Source of the DNA: Chitinasiproducens palmae
GTDB lineage: Bacteria > Pseudomonadota > Gammaproteobacteria > Burkholderiales > Burkholderiaceae
Assembly: GCF_900095735.1 (NCBI RefSeq)
Contig: NZ_FNLO01000017.1
Coordinates: 41,944-105,943 of the forward strand
Reading direction: 5' to 3'
DNA length: 64,000 nt
The notes beneath the pieces are model-generated. The model was given only the letters and a program-made list of their open reading frames with translations. It did not search any database and was not told the DNA's origin. Within the stretch, counting starts at the first letter, position 1. The number at the start of each line of letters is the position of its first letter. Of this stretch, positions 39,136 to 48,691 are shown piece after piece. The position numbers and the translations under genes were made by a program.

Positions 39136-40431
39136 ATGCATTTCATCATCGTGGGAGCAGGACTGGGCGGCCTTGCCGCGGCATGGTGGGCTCGCCATCA
39201 CGGCCATCAGGCGACCATCGTCGAGCGGTGCGCGACGGTCGCCGAGCGCGCGTCGCACGCCCTCTCCGGTCTGGCCCTGCCGACCGCGCTGGACCCCTGG
39301 TTCGGTCCCGTCGTGCACGCGGAGCCGCGCGCGGCCTGGCCATGGCAACGCGCGAAGTTGAGCGAAGCGCTCGAGGCGCAGCGTCGCGACGCGGCAATCC
39401 GCCTGGCCGGCTGGGCCGCTCGCGCACAGCACGTGGTCAGCGCCCTGGCGGAGGAGGCCTCGGGCGCGGCGCAGCCGACCCTGGCGCGACCGGCGGCGTC
39501 GACCGGCGCGCGCACGCCGCCCGCCGAAGGCCTCGCCGCCGGCCTGCTCTATCTGTTCGACGACCCGGACGACTGGGCCCGCGCGCGCGCGGTCGGCGAA
39601 TGGCTGTCCCGCGAAGCGGCATCGCAGGCTGCGCTCTGCGCACCGGCGTGGCTGGAGGCGGACGCATGCCTGCAGCTGGATCCCTCGCTCGCCGAGCGAC
39701 GCGGGCTGCTGGGCGCGGCATCGTTTCCCCAGGCCAGCATGGGCAATCCGGCCTGGCTCGCCAAGCTGCTGCGTCACCGGCTCGAACGGGACGGCGTGCG
39801 CTTCCTGTTCGGGCGGGAAGCGGTGCAGGTGCGCGGCGCCGCCAGGGACGTGGAGGTCGTCACGCAGCCGGCACGCGCCGGCGCCTACGACGGCGTGGTC
39901 GCGCACGGCTTCGTCGATCCGTTCGCGCGCACACGCCAGGGCGCAGCCGAACAGGAAGCACTGCGCGCGGATCGCGTGATCGTCGCCGGGGGCAGCGACG
40001 GCCTCGCGCTGCTCGCCGCCTCGTCGCTGGCGCCGCCAGCGCGCGAAATTGCCACGGTGCAGCAGGCGGCCCTCACCGGTCCGGTCGGCGACGAGGGGCA
40101 CGCGCCGCGGCTGGCCATCGTCGATGCCGGCAAGCGCGTGTCGGTGACGCGGCTCGACCGGCGTGTGCGCGTCTGGGGCGCGGCGCTCGACAAACGGGCG
40201 CCGGCGCCCGAGGCCCGCATCGACCGGGCGGTTCACGAGGCGCCCGGCAACACCATGCGGCTTGGCCGCGCGACGCGCTGGCAGGCCACCGCGTGCCTGG
40301 GCAGCGATGGCCTGCCGGCCGCCCCCGCCGGGGCCGACGCCCGGGTCCGCGTGCTGCTTGCCGGAGCCAGCCTTGGCTTTGCACTGCCGTTCGGGGTCGC
40401 CGCGGCACTGATAGAAGAGATGGTGGCCTGA
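39136..40431 (+). CDS. FAD-dependent amino-acid oxidoreductase (DadA-like)
   Basis: 431-residue FAD protein of the DAO/DadA superfamily. It begins MHFIIVGAGLGGLAAAWWARHHGHQATIVER, a Rossmann FAD site. The second FAD region is ADRVIVAGGSDGLALL and the C-terminal motif ends in ALPFGVAAALIEEMV. The middle contains Ala-rich loops. Substrate not known; D-amino-acid dehydrogenase-like is the closest description. It is divergent from purL and precedes nnr. Confidence 0.85.
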   Translation: MHFIIVGAGLGGLAAAWWARHHGHQATIVERCATVAERASHALSGLALPTALDPWFGPVVHAEPRAAWPWQRAKLSEALEAQRRDAAIRLAGWAARAQHVVSALAEEASGAAQPTLARPAASTGARTPPAEGLAAGLLYLFDDPDDWARARAVGEWLSREAASQAALCAPAWLEADACLQLDPSLAERRGLLGAASFPQASMGNPAWLAKLLRHRLERDGVRFLFGREAVQVRGAARDVEVVTQPARAGAYDGVVAHGFVDPFARTRQGAAEQEALRADRVIVAGGSDGLALLAASSLAPPAREIATVQQAALTGPVGDEGHAPRLAIVDAGKRVSVTRLDRRVRVWGAALDKRAPAPEARIDRAVHEAPGNTMRLGRATRWQATACLGSDGLPAAPAGADARVRVLLAGASLGFALPFGVAAALIEEMVA

Positions 40432-40566
40432 GTCGCCGGCCAGGCGGTGCCCGACCACGGCCCCCGCCTGGCAGCCGCCCATGGCGGCATCGGCACGGTT
40501 GCTGCTCGCCGCGTCCGCATCGGGACACCTCGTCGTCCTGCCCTGCCGTCAGAGGATTGCCAAGTC

Positions 40567-42225
40567 ATGACCACCACGCCCCGTCACTTCCGCGACTACC
40601 GCGGCCTGCCGATGCCGCTGCTCGACGTGGCGGCGCACCGCCGGATCGAAGTCCGGGACGCCGACGCGTCGCTGATGCGCCGGGCGGCCGAGGCGGCCGC
40701 CGAGTGGGTGCTGGCAAGTCTGGGCGACAAGGTCCGCGGCGGCAGCGTACTGGTGTGCGCGGGTCCCGGTAACAACGGCGGCGACGCGCTGCTCTGCGCG
40801 TTGCAACTGCACCGACGTGGCGTGGCGGTCCGCGCCGTCGTGCCGGTCCGGCCTGGCGGTGGCGATGCGCTGGCGGCGTTCGAAAGTGCGCGGCAGGCCG
40901 GGGTGCCGCTACTGGTCGACCTGCCGGACGATGCGACCGGCTGCGCCGTCGCAGTCGACGGCCTGTTCGGAATCGGCCTGCGCCGGCCCCTCGGTGGTCC
41001 ATTCGAGGCGCTCGCCGCCGCGCTGTCCTCGCTGCGTTCGCCCACCCGGCCGGTCCTCGCGCTCGACCTGCCGAGCGGCCTCGACGCCGACACGGGCCGG
41101 CCGGTCGGCGGCGGGCCTGTGGTGGCCGCGAGCGCGACGCTGGCGATGATCGCGCTCAAACCCGGCCTGTTCACCGGCCTGGGACGCGACTACACCGGCC
41201 GTGTGTGGCTGGCGCCACTCGGCCTGACGGACGGCCTGCCGCACAGCCGGGCGACCAGCCGCAGCAACGCGGAAGGCAGCGGTGACGCGGACGCAGCGGG
41301 CGCGATCCTGAACGCACCCGGCCTGTTCCTGCCTTCGCTGCCGGCTCGGCGCGCGGCCGCACACAAGGGCACGTTCGGCACCGTTGCAATCGTCGGCGGC
41401 GACACCGGCACCTGCGGCGCAACATTGCTATCCGCGCGTGCCGCGCTGAGTGCCGGCGCCGGGCGCGTGCACGCGGTGATGCTGGGCACCGGCGCGCCGG
41501 CCTACGACGCGCCCCATCCCGAAATCATGATCCGCGCCGCGGACAAATTCGATTGGGACAGTGCCGACGCGCTGTCGGTCGGCGCCGGCATGGGCCGCAG
41601 CGACAGCGCGCGCGCCGTGCTCGGCCGGGCCATCGAGACCGGCAAGCCGGCAGTGCTCGACGCCGATGCGCTGAACCTGCTGGCGGACGACGGGGCGCTG
41701 GCAGCGCGCGCGGCAGCGGCCGGCGACCGCTTCGTGCTGACGCCCCACCCGGGCGAAGCGGCGCGCCTGCTCGGAACCGACACCGGCACGGTCGAAGCGA
41801 ACCGCCCGGGCGCGCTGCGCCAGCTTCAGCAACGCTTTCGCTGCACCGTCGTGCTCAAGGGCAGCGGCACGCTGATCGGACGGGTCGGTGCGCCAGCGTT
41901 GCTCAACCCGACCGGCAACGCCGGGCTCGCGTCGGGCGGCACCGGCGACGTGCTCGGTGGCCTGATCGGCGCGTTCCTCGCGCAGCGCCTGTCGCCCGGC
42001 GACGCGGCGGCGGCGGCCGTGTATTGGCACGGCCGCGCCGCGGAAACGCTTGCCGAGCGTGGCATCGGGCCCGCGGGGCTGACCGCGGGCGAATTGGCAC
42101 CCGAAGTCCGCGGCTTGATGAATCAGGCGCTGCACGAACGTGACGGACGCGAGGGCGACGGTCCGCTCGTCGCCCTCGCCGATGCGGACGCCGCCGGCTC
42201 GCCGCGCCAAGCGCCGTTATACTGA
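40567..42225 (+). CDS. nnr: Bifunctional NAD(P)HX epimerase/dehydratase
   Basis: Repairs hydrated NADH and NADPH. 552 residues. The N-terminal epimerase (YjeF_N) has CAGPGNNGGDALLCALQLHRRG and LDLPSGLDADTGRP; the C-terminal ADP-dependent dehydratase has KGTFGTVAIVGGDTGTCGATLLSARAAL, LTPHPGEAARLLG and the ATP-site NPTGNAGLASGGTGDVLGG. The ATG at 40567 is preferred to an in-frame start 40 codons upstream. pgi follows after 87 bp. Confidence 0.96.
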   Translation: MTTTPRHFRDYRGLPMPLLDVAAHRRIEVRDADASLMRRAAEAAAEWVLASLGDKVRGGSVLVCAGPGNNGGDALLCALQLHRRGVAVRAVVPVRPGGGDALAAFESARQAGVPLLVDLPDDATGCAVAVDGLFGIGLRRPLGGPFEALAAALSSLRSPTRPVLALDLPSGLDADTGRPVGGGPVVAASATLAMIALKPGLFTGLGRDYTGRVWLAPLGLTDGLPHSRATSRSNAEGSGDADAAGAILNAPGLFLPSLPARRAAAHKGTFGTVAIVGGDTGTCGATLLSARAALSAGAGRVHAVMLGTGAPAYDAPHPEIMIRAADKFDWDSADALSVGAGMGRSDSARAVLGRAIETGKPAVLDADALNLLADDGALAARAAAAGDRFVLTPHPGEAARLLGTDTGTVEANRPGALRQLQQRFRCTVVLKGSGTLIGRVGAPALLNPTGNAGLASGGTGDVLGGLIGAFLAQRLSPGDAAAAAVYWHGRAAETLAERGIGPAGLTAGELAPEVRGLMNQALHERDGREGDGPLVALADADAAGSPRQAPLY

Positions 42226-42312
42226 AACGGCGCATCCGGGCAACCGCCCGGCCGCCCACGGCGCCCGTGCCTGCTGACCGGCGCGCCTTCACGCCTAGTC
42301 TTCGCGAATACC

Positions 42313-43929
42313 ATGACCGAAAAACGATACGCCGCCTGGACGGCCCTCGCCGAACACTACGAGACGATCCGCGACGCGCGCGTCAGCGAATGGTTCGCCA
42401 ACGACGCGGAGCGGGCCCGGCGCATGACCGTCGAGGGCGCCGGCGTCACCCTCGACTTCTCCAAGAATCGACTCAACAGCGAAACGCTCCAATTGCTGTC
42501 GGCGCTGGCCGACGAAGCCGGCGTCGCCGCGCGACGCGATGCGATGTTCGCCGGTGAGAAGGTCAACGTCACGGAGGACCGCGCGGCACTGCACGTCGCA
42601 CTGCGCGCGCCGCGCGACGCAGCCTACGGCGGCGCCGAGATTGCGGCCGCGGTCGCGGCGGAAAAGGACAAGATGCGCGCGTTCGCGGAACGCGTGCGCA
42701 ACGGTGCATGGCAGGGCTACAGCGGCGAGCGCATCCGCGACGTCGTCAACATCGGCATCGGTGGCTCGGACCTCGGTCCGAAGATGGTCTGCCATGCACT
42801 GGCCGAACATGGCCACCCGGACCTGAAGGTGCACTTCGTCTCGAACGTCGATGGCACCGAGATCAGCCGCGTGCTGGCCGGCCTGAACCCCGCGACGACG
42901 CTTGGCATCATCGTTTCGAAGACCTTCACCACGCAGGAAACGATGACCAATGCGCGCACGCTGCGCGACTGGTTCACCGCTGGCGGCTGCCCCGAACAGG
43001 CGCTGCACCGCCACTTCGTCGGCGTCTCGGCGAACACGCCCGAGGTGGTGCGCTTCGGCATTGCCGAGGAGAACGTTTTCGAGATGTGGGACTGGGTCGG
43101 CGGCCGCTACTCGCTGTGGTCGGCGGTCGGCCTGTCGATCATGCTGCAGATCGGCCCCGACGGCTTCGACGCGCTGCTCAGCGGCGCCCACGCGATGGAT
43201 CGTCATTTCGTCGAGACCCCGTTCGCGCGCAACCTGCCGATGCTGCTGGCATTGATCGGCATCTGGTACCGCGACGTATTCAACGCACAAAGTTTGTTGG
43301 TGGCGCCCTACTCGGAGGCGCTGCACTATCTGCCGTCGTATCTGCAGCAACTGGAGATGGAGAGCAACGGCAAGTCGGCGCGGCTCGACGGCCGTCCGGT
43401 GACCGAGCCGACCGCCGCGGTGCTGTGGGGCGAGCCTGGCACCAACGGGCAGCACGCGTTCTTTCAGATGCTGCACCAGGGACCGACGCTGGTGCCGATC
43501 GATTTCATTGCGGCACTGCGTCCCGAAAGCGCGCTGGTCGATCACCACGTGAAGCTGCTCGCCAACTGCTTCGCACAGAGCGAAGCGCTGATGGTGGGAC
43601 GCTCGCTCGACGAGGCGAAACGCATCGCGGGCCCCGATCGCCCGGAACTGGCGCCCGCCCTGGTGTTCCCGGGCAACCGGCCCAGCAACACGCTGTTGGT
43701 CGATGCCCTGACGCCGATCACGCTCGGCGCCCTGATCGCGTTGTACGAGCACAAGGTGTTGGTGCAGGCGGCGGTCTGGGGCATCAACCCGTTCGACCAA
43801 TACGGCGTCGAGTTGGGCAAGGTGCTCGGCAAGGCCGTCGAGGCCGACCTGCGCGGCCAGGGCGAAGACAAGCACGACGCGTCGACGCGCGCGCTGATTG
43901 CGCGTGCCCGCGCCGTACTCGGCCTCTGA
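42313..43929 (+). CDS. pgi: Glucose-6-phosphate isomerase
   Basis: Interconverts glucose 6-phosphate and fructose 6-phosphate (538 residues). Motifs: [49 protein letters not shown], catalytic region [19 protein letters not shown] with His, and [15 protein letters not shown]. Its product is one step from the UDP-glucose and glucose-6-phosphate pool used by OtsA. A 190-bp spacer with inverted and tandem repeats follows. Confidence 0.97.
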   Translation: MTEKRYAAWTALAEHYETIRDARVSEWFANDAERARRMTVEGAGVTLDFSKNRLNSETLQLLSALADEAGVAARRDAMFAGEKVNVTEDRAALHVALRAPRDAAYGGAEIAAAVAAEKDKMRAFAERVRNGAWQGYSGERIRDVVNIGIGGSDLGPKMVCHALAEHGHPDLKVHFVSNVDGTEISRVLAGLNPATTLGIIVSKTFTTQETMTNARTLRDWFTAGGCPEQALHRHFVGVSANTPEVVRFGIAEENVFEMWDWVGGRYSLWSAVGLSIMLQIGPDGFDALLSGAHAMDRHFVETPFARNLPMLLALIGIWYRDVFNAQSLLVAPYSEALHYLPSYLQQLEMESNGKSARLDGRPVTEPTAAVLWGEPGTNGQHAFFQMLHQGPTLVPIDFIAALRPESALVDHHVKLLANCFAQSEALMVGRSLDEAKRIAGPDRPELAPALVFPGNRPSNTLLVDALTPITLGALIALYEHKVLVQAAVWGINPFDQYGVELGKVLGKAVEADLRGQGEDKHDASTRALIARARAVLGL

Positions 43930-44040
43930 GTACCCGCCTCACCGCTGCAAGGCGCTGCAACGGGGCTGCGTGGCTCGCCCCGCAGCAGACCGAGCGGCGC
44001 ACCGAGCGGCGGGCCGTGAGGTTCGTGGTGAACTTCGCCG

Positions 44041-44097
44041 CGAGGTTCGCTGTGCAGCCCGCCGTGAAGCCCGCCGTGAAGCCGCGAGCGAACCTCG
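44041..44097. repeat. Inverted repeat plus 12-bp duplication in the pgi/ABC spacer
   Basis: Arms cgaggttcgct (44041-44051) and agcgaacctcg (44087-44097) are perfect complements. The loop holds two copies of cccgccgtgaag. It lies between convergent pgi and ABC genes; no T-run follows on either strand, so it is not a typical terminator. Confidence 0.6.
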
Positions 44098-44120
44098 GGC
44101 GCTGCTCGCGGAGCTGCGGG

Positions 44121-44834
44121 TCAGACCGCGGTGACGGGCGCGACTACCCGGCCGGCGGCCAGCGTCACGACACGATCGCAACGGCGCGCAAGAACCAGGT
44201 CGTGCGTCACCAGCACGAACGTCGCGCCGCTTTGCCGATTCATCTCGAACATCAGATCGCTGACCAGTTGCCCGTTGGCGGCATCGAGGCTGCCGGTCGG
44301 TTCGTCGGCGAAGACCAGTTGTGGCCCGGTGACAAAGGCACGCGCCAGCGCCACGCGCTGCTGCTCGCCCCCGGACAGTACGCGCGGGTAATGGTTGGCG
44401 CGCTGCGCCAGGCCCACGCGTTCGAGCAGCTGCAAAGCGCGCTCGCGCGGCCGTGCCGATGCCACGCCATGACCCGCCGGCGCCAGTTCGAGCGGCAGCA
44501 TCACGTTTTCGAGTGCGTTCAGATGCGGCATCAGCTGGAATGACTGGAACACGAAACCGATCCTGCCATTGCGCAGTGCAGCCCGCCGCTCTTCGTCCAG
44601 CGCACCCAGTTCTTGCCCGAACACGTGAACCGTGCCGGCGCTGGCGCGATCGAGACCCGCCAGCAAGCCGAGCAGTGTCGACTTGCCCGATCCCGATTCA
44701 CCGACAATCGCAACGGTTTCGCCGGCGGCAACCGTCAGCGACACATCGTCAAGGATGAGGAGCGACTGGCCGCCCGAGTCGGCGCGCTTCGTCAGCCCCG
44801 CAACTTCAATTACTGCCTTGGAATCGCTTCGCAT
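44121..44834 (-). CDS. ABC transporter ATPase, LolD/YbbA type
   Basis: 237-residue ATPase of the MacB/LolD/YbbA branch. Walker A VGESGSGKSTLLG, Q-loop FVFQSFQLMPHLNALENVMLPLEL, signature LSGGEQQRVALARAF, Walker B QLVFADEPTGSLD and switch His in LVTHDLVLAR. It is divergent from tesA, as ybbA is in E. coli, but the FtsX-like permease partner (YbbP) that should follow is missing: the next gene is convergent pgi. Its ATG overlaps the tesA ATG on the opposite strand by two bases. GAGAGA precedes it. Confidence 0.92.
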   Translation of the reverse strand: MRSDSKAVIEVAGLTKRADSGGQSLLILDDVSLTVAAGETVAIVGESGSGKSTLLGLLAGLDRASAGTVHVFGQELGALDEERRAALRNGRIGFVFQSFQLMPHLNALENVMLPLELAPAGHGVASARPRERALQLLERVGLAQRANHYPRVLSGGEQQRVALARAFVTGPQLVFADEPTGSLDAANGQLVSDLMFEMNRQSGATFVLVTHDLVLARRCDRVVTLAAGRVVAPVTAV

Positions 44835-45660
44835 GCTCTCTCGTTTGCTTGGAACCGACCGGCTCGACAGGTCGTCAACCGGCTCTGCCGCCCGCCTGCG
44901 GCGCTCGGGCGGCCCGTCCGCGTCGCGGGAGTCCGCGCAAGGCAGTCGCGCCGGGCGGCTGTTACGGCGCGGAGTCCTGCTGGGTCTGTTGGCCGCGCCC
45001 TGGCTGGCGCCGGCCGCGAATGCCGTACCGAGTGCGGCCGCTCCTGCCGCGACGGCGGCGCCAGCCAAGGTTGCGACGCCGAACACCGCGACGCCGAACG
45101 CTACAACAACCGTGCTGGTGGTCGGCGACAGCCTTTCGGCTGAATACGGGCTGCCGCGCGGCACGGGCTGGGTGGCGCTGCTGTCTCGCCGACTTGCGGA
45201 GCAGCACAGCGATTATAGCGTTCGCAACGCCAGCATCAGCGGCGACACGACCAGCGGCGGCCGCGCTCGCCTGGCCGCGCTGCTCGCGCGCGAGCGACCC
45301 GCGGTGGTGATTCTGGAACTGGGCGGTAACGATGCGTTGCGGGGCGTGCCACTCGCCACGAGTCGTAACAATCTTGCTGCGATGATAGAGGCCAGCCAGC
45401 GTGCAGGCGCGCGCGTGGTCCTGGTCGGCATGCAGATCCCGCCGAACTACGGCCCGACGTACGCCCGCGACTTTTCATCGATGTATCCAGCGCTCGCCAA
45501 GGAAAAAGCAGTCATGCTGGTTCCGTTCTTGCTTGAGGGTATGGCCGACGACCCGACGATGTTTCAGCCGGATCAAATCCATCCGACGGTCGCCGCTCAG
45601 GCAAGGTTGCTGGATAACGTGTGGCCCGTCCTGCGGCCATTACTGAAGGCAAAACGGTAG
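44833..45660 (+). CDS. tesA: TesA-type SGNH esterase/thioesterase
   Basis: Exported multifunctional lysophospholipase/thioesterase (275 residues from this start). SGNH blocks: VVGDSLSAEYGL (nucleophile Ser), GDTTSGG, LGGNDALRG and DQIHPT. The N-terminus carries about 40 polar residues, then a Sec signal core LLRRGVLLGLLAAPWLAPAANA. The ATG at 44833 lies inside the palindrome CATG shared with the divergent ABC gene. There is no Shine-Dalgarno before it, so a later non-ATG start nearer the signal peptide is possible. Confidence 0.9.
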   Translation: MLSRLLGTDRLDRSSTGSAARLRRSGGPSASRESAQGSRAGRLLRRGVLLGLLAAPWLAPAANAVPSAAAPAATAAPAKVATPNTATPNATTTVLVVGDSLSAEYGLPRGTGWVALLSRRLAEQHSDYSVRNASISGDTTSGGRARLAALLARERPAVVILELGGNDALRGVPLATSRNNLAAMIEASQRAGARVVLVGMQIPPNYGPTYARDFSSMYPALAKEKAVMLVPFLLEGMADDPTMFQPDQIHPTVAAQARLLDNVWPVLRPLLKAKR

Positions 45661-45717
45661 GACCACTGGGTCCGACCGATCCCGGCGAACGTAAGCGATC
45701 AAAAACAAGGAGAGAAC

Positions 45718-46059
45718 ATGAAATTTCTACCGATCATTGCCCTGTCGATGGCCTGTGCAACGAGCGCATTCGCACAAGACGCCCAGATGACCTCGGTCGG
45801 CCGCAGCGCCAAGGCGCCGAAGGAAGTGGCCTCGTGCATCGCGAAGTCGTGGGCCGACAAGACGCAGCAGCCGGTCGTCAGCCAGACGGTCATCGCCAAT
45901 GATCTCGGTGTCGACGTCCTGCTGCCGGGTCAGCAGCCGGGCGGCTCCGCCGCCGTGGTGCGTCCGGCACCGAGCGGCAATGGCAGCTGGGCTGGCCTGC
46001 GCACGGTGGGCGGTTCGGCCGATCCGGCAGCGTCGTCGGACATCTCGGCCTGCCTGTAA
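45718..46059 (+). CDS. Small exported protein of unknown function
   Basis: 113 residues. Clean signal peptide MKFLPIIALSMACATSAFAQD, strong ribosome-binding site (AAGGAGAGAAC). The mature part has two Cys (ASCIAKSW and the terminal SACL) that could pair, and a Gly/Pro-rich loop (LLPGQQPGGSAAVVRPAP). No family recognised. A strong terminator ends the gene, so it is likely a separate, well-expressed unit downstream of tesA. Confidence 0.7.
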   Translation: MKFLPIIALSMACATSAFAQDAQMTSVGRSAKAPKEVASCIAKSWADKTQQPVVSQTVIANDLGVDVLLPGQQPGGSAAVVRPAPSGNGSWAGLRTVGGSADPAASSDISACL

Positions 46060-46098
46060 GCAGCCGACCTGCCGCGTGAAACGCGGCGCCGGACATGG

Positions 46099-46131
46099 AA
46101 AAGGGAACGACGCCGTCGTTCCCTTTTTTTT
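46099..46131 (+). terminator. Intrinsic terminator of the small exported protein gene
   Basis: Stem aaaagggaacgac / gtcgttccctttt with a three-base loop and an eight-T run. The A-run on the left means it could also act on minus-strand transcripts leaving ppiD. Confidence 0.92.
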
Positions 46132-46445
46132 ATGCAGCCGCGACGCGTCCCGTTGGGCCAGCGCGCCTGCAGCGTCTTGTCTCGCCATGCAGTAGCGGTG
46201 ACGGTAACACGCGACGCGCCGTGCGCCGTGCCGTGCCTCGTGGAGCGGCGACGAGACGGTCGCGGTCGCACGCACTGGCGGCAGCATCGCGACCCGGCTC
46301 CCAAAGCAGCAGCCAAGCGGCGCGCATCCACGCGGCGGCTTTCCCTGCCGCGTTGCGTCGGCCACGCGTGCCGGCGCGTTCGCGGTACGGTAGCCGCAGC
46401 CGCAATAGTAGCGACGCGCGACCTGGCGAGCGCCGCCGGCGCCGC
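46132..46445. other. 314-bp spacer between convergent genes
   Basis: Between the terminator and the ppiD stop. I see no gene, repeat array or structured RNA here. Confidence 0.5.
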
Positions 46446-48383
46446 TTACTCTTCGTCGTCCGCCTTGCGGCTCTGCGTCGAATACTTCTTGATCGAGGTG
46501 TCGGCACGCAGCGTCGCAAGCACCGCAGCCCATTCGGCTTGCGCGTACACCTGCTGGAGTTGCTGACCCGCCTGTTGGGCCGCCTGTTCGGTCGGCGCCG
46601 GCGCCGGGGTCACCGACACCACACGGTAGACCGCATAGCCACCGTCTGGCAGCGCCGAGCCAACGAAGGCCGGCAACTTGGCGGGATCGGTGCCGACGAT
46701 CGTGCGCATCGCATCCGGCGTAAAGCCCTGCGCCTGATTCGCGGAGATCTTCACCGGGGCGCCGAAGCCATCGGTCGCACCCGCGCCAGTCGGGGCCGCA
46801 CGCAGTGCGGCGAGGCGCTTCTCTCCTGCGGCGCGCGCACGGCTGGCTGCTTCCTCGGCGATGACGCGCTCGGTGACCGTCGCCTTCACGTCCGCGAACG
46901 ACGGCAGCCGGGCCGGCTGGTAACTGACGACGTGCGCCGCCACCCGGCTGTCGCCGCCGACATCGATCGCCGCAGTGTTGTGCTTCTGTTTGAGCGACTC
47001 GTCGGCGAACACCGCTTCGAGCAACTTTGGATTCTGCAGAACCGGATCGACGCCAGGCTGCATCGACGGCGTGCGCTCGACCGTCGCCGTCTTGACCGGC
47101 AGCTTGAACTTGTCCGCGACGCCCTGCAGGCTGGCCGACTGCTCGTAGACAGCGTTGCTGAACGCAGCAGTGTCGTCGGTCAGGCGGCGCTTGGCGAGAT
47201 CCGCGCGAGTGGCATCGATCAACTCTGCGCGGACCTGCTCGAACGGACGCGTCTGCGCCGGCTTGCGCTCGGTCACCTGAATGATGTGGTAACCAAAGTC
47301 CGAATGCACCAGACCGCTGGTCTGACCGGGTTGCAGCTTGAACGCCTCGTCCTCGAAATCCTTGACCATCATGCCGTGGCCGAAGAAACCGAGATCGCCG
47401 CCCTTCGCCGCCGAACCGGGATCCTGTGAGTTCTGCTTCGCAAGCTCGGCAAAGCGATCCGGATGGGCATGCAGCTCGTCGAGCACGGCTTGCGCCTTCT
47501 GCTTCGCCTTTTCCTGCTCGGCGGCCGGCGCATCCTTCGCGACCGTGATCAGAATGTGCCGTGCCCGTACTTGCTCGTCGGTGCGGAACTGGGCGATGTG
47601 ATCGTCGTAGTACTTCCTGAGCTGCGCATCGGTCGGCGCAATGTCAGCGCCCAATGCGGCCGGCGACAGCACCACGTATTGGATAGTCGCGCTCTCCGGT
47701 TCACGGAAGGTCTCGCGGTGCGCGGCGTAATAGTCGTTCAGTTGCTTGTCGGTCGGAACGATGCCGTTCGCGAAGGCGCGCGGTTCGAACGCCTGCGTCT
47801 GCACCTCGTATTGCGTGCCGGTGGCGGCCAGCAGCGTGCGAGCCAGCGACACCGGCGCGATCGCCGTCGCCTGGATGCTTTGCGGTAGCTGCTGGTTGGC
47901 CAGGTCGAAGCGCACGCGCGCGTCGAACTGATCAGGCGTGAGCCCGTTCGCGGTCAGCAATTGACGGTACTTGTCGATGTCGATCGAACCGTCCGGGCGG
48001 CGCAGCGCCGCAATCGCCGGCAGCGACTCGATCGCCTGTCGCACCCCGCCGTCGGATGCGGTCAGGTGGCGATCGATCGTCGCATCGCTCAGCACGCGCT
48101 GATCGATCATCGAATCGAGCAACGCGTCGCGTGCCTGCGGCGTGTCGAACTGCTTCGCGTCGTATGCCCCACCCAGCGCCTGCCGCGCCTGATCCAGCTG
48201 CGAGCGGAAAGCCTGATCGAACTCCTGGTAGGAGATCTTGTAGCTGCCGACCTTCGCGACGTTTTTGCTCTCGTCGAAAAAGCCGCGGAAGCCCTCGACG
48301 CCGACCAGGCCCAACCCCGGCACGATGAAGAGCGCCAGAAGGATCATCATCAGGCGACGATGGTTGCGTATCAGTTCGAGCAT
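46446..48383 (-). CDS. ppiD: Periplasmic folding chaperone PpiD
   Basis: Membrane-anchored SurA/parvulin chaperone at the Sec exit (645 residues). One N-terminal transmembrane helix (MLELIRNHRRLMMILLALFIVPGLGLVGV), SurA-N-like helical domain, then a parvulin domain (VRARHILITVAKDAPAAEQEKAKQKAQAVLDELH, AKQNSQDPGSAAKGGDLGFFGHGMMV, FGYHIIQVTERK) and a C-terminal domain. The start MLELIRNH matches family N-termini. It lies downstream of tRNA-Val and lon, as in the E. coli lon-hupB-ppiD order but without hupB. Confidence 0.95.
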   Translation of the reverse strand: MLELIRNHRRLMMILLALFIVPGLGLVGVEGFRGFFDESKNVAKVGSYKISYQEFDQAFRSQLDQARQALGGAYDAKQFDTPQARDALLDSMIDQRVLSDATIDRHLTASDGGVRQAIESLPAIAALRRPDGSIDIDKYRQLLTANGLTPDQFDARVRFDLANQQLPQSIQATAIAPVSLARTLLAATGTQYEVQTQAFEPRAFANGIVPTDKQLNDYYAAHRETFREPESATIQYVVLSPAALGADIAPTDAQLRKYYDDHIAQFRTDEQVRARHILITVAKDAPAAEQEKAKQKAQAVLDELHAHPDRFAELAKQNSQDPGSAAKGGDLGFFGHGMMVKDFEDEAFKLQPGQTSGLVHSDFGYHIIQVTERKPAQTRPFEQVRAELIDATRADLAKRRLTDDTAAFSNAVYEQSASLQGVADKFKLPVKTATVERTPSMQPGVDPVLQNPKLLEAVFADESLKQKHNTAAIDVGGDSRVAAHVVSYQPARLPSFADVKATVTERVIAEEAASRARAAGEKRLAALRAAPTGAGATDGFGAPVKISANQAQGFTPDAMRTIVGTDPAKLPAFVGSALPDGGYAVYRVVSVTPAPAPTEQAAQQAGQQLQQVYAQAEWAAVLATLRADTSIKKYSTQSRKADDEE

Positions 48384-48575
48384 CGAAGAAAACCTGAGAC
48401 AGACGGGAAGATTACACGCCAGCCGAGCATGCGCGCGGCGCACGCCGCATTCGCTCGATGGCTGCGTTGCGAAACCGGACATAGTGCCGAATCCGGCGCC
48501 GGATTCAACGCCAGATACAAAAAAGGCGAACCGCGGTTCGCCTTGATTGCTGTACGTATCGCTCGGCGGAGACGG

Positions 48576-48651
48576 TGGTGGGTGCTGAGAGGCTCGAACT
48601 CCCGACCTACGCCTTGTAAGGGCGCCGCTCTACCAACTGAGCTAAGCACCC
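48576..48651 (-). tRNA. tRNA-Val (anticodon UAC)
   Basis: 76 nt including an encoded CCA. On the minus strand it starts GGGTGCTTAGCTCAGTTGG, has anticodon loop CTTACAA (anticodon TAC), T-loop GGTCGGGAGTTCGAGCC-type arm and acceptor AGCACCC followed by ACCA. All four arms pair. It lies between lon and ppiD. Confidence 0.97.
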
Positions 48652-48685
48652 GTCTCGCGACCATCTGACGATGGAACAGCCGCAG

Positions 48686-48691
48686 ATTCTA
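48686..48691 (-). promoter_or_regulatory. Candidate -10 element of tRNA-Val
   Basis: Minus-strand TAGAAT about 35 bp upstream of the mature tRNA 5' end. A -35 hexamer is not evident. Confidence 0.35.
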
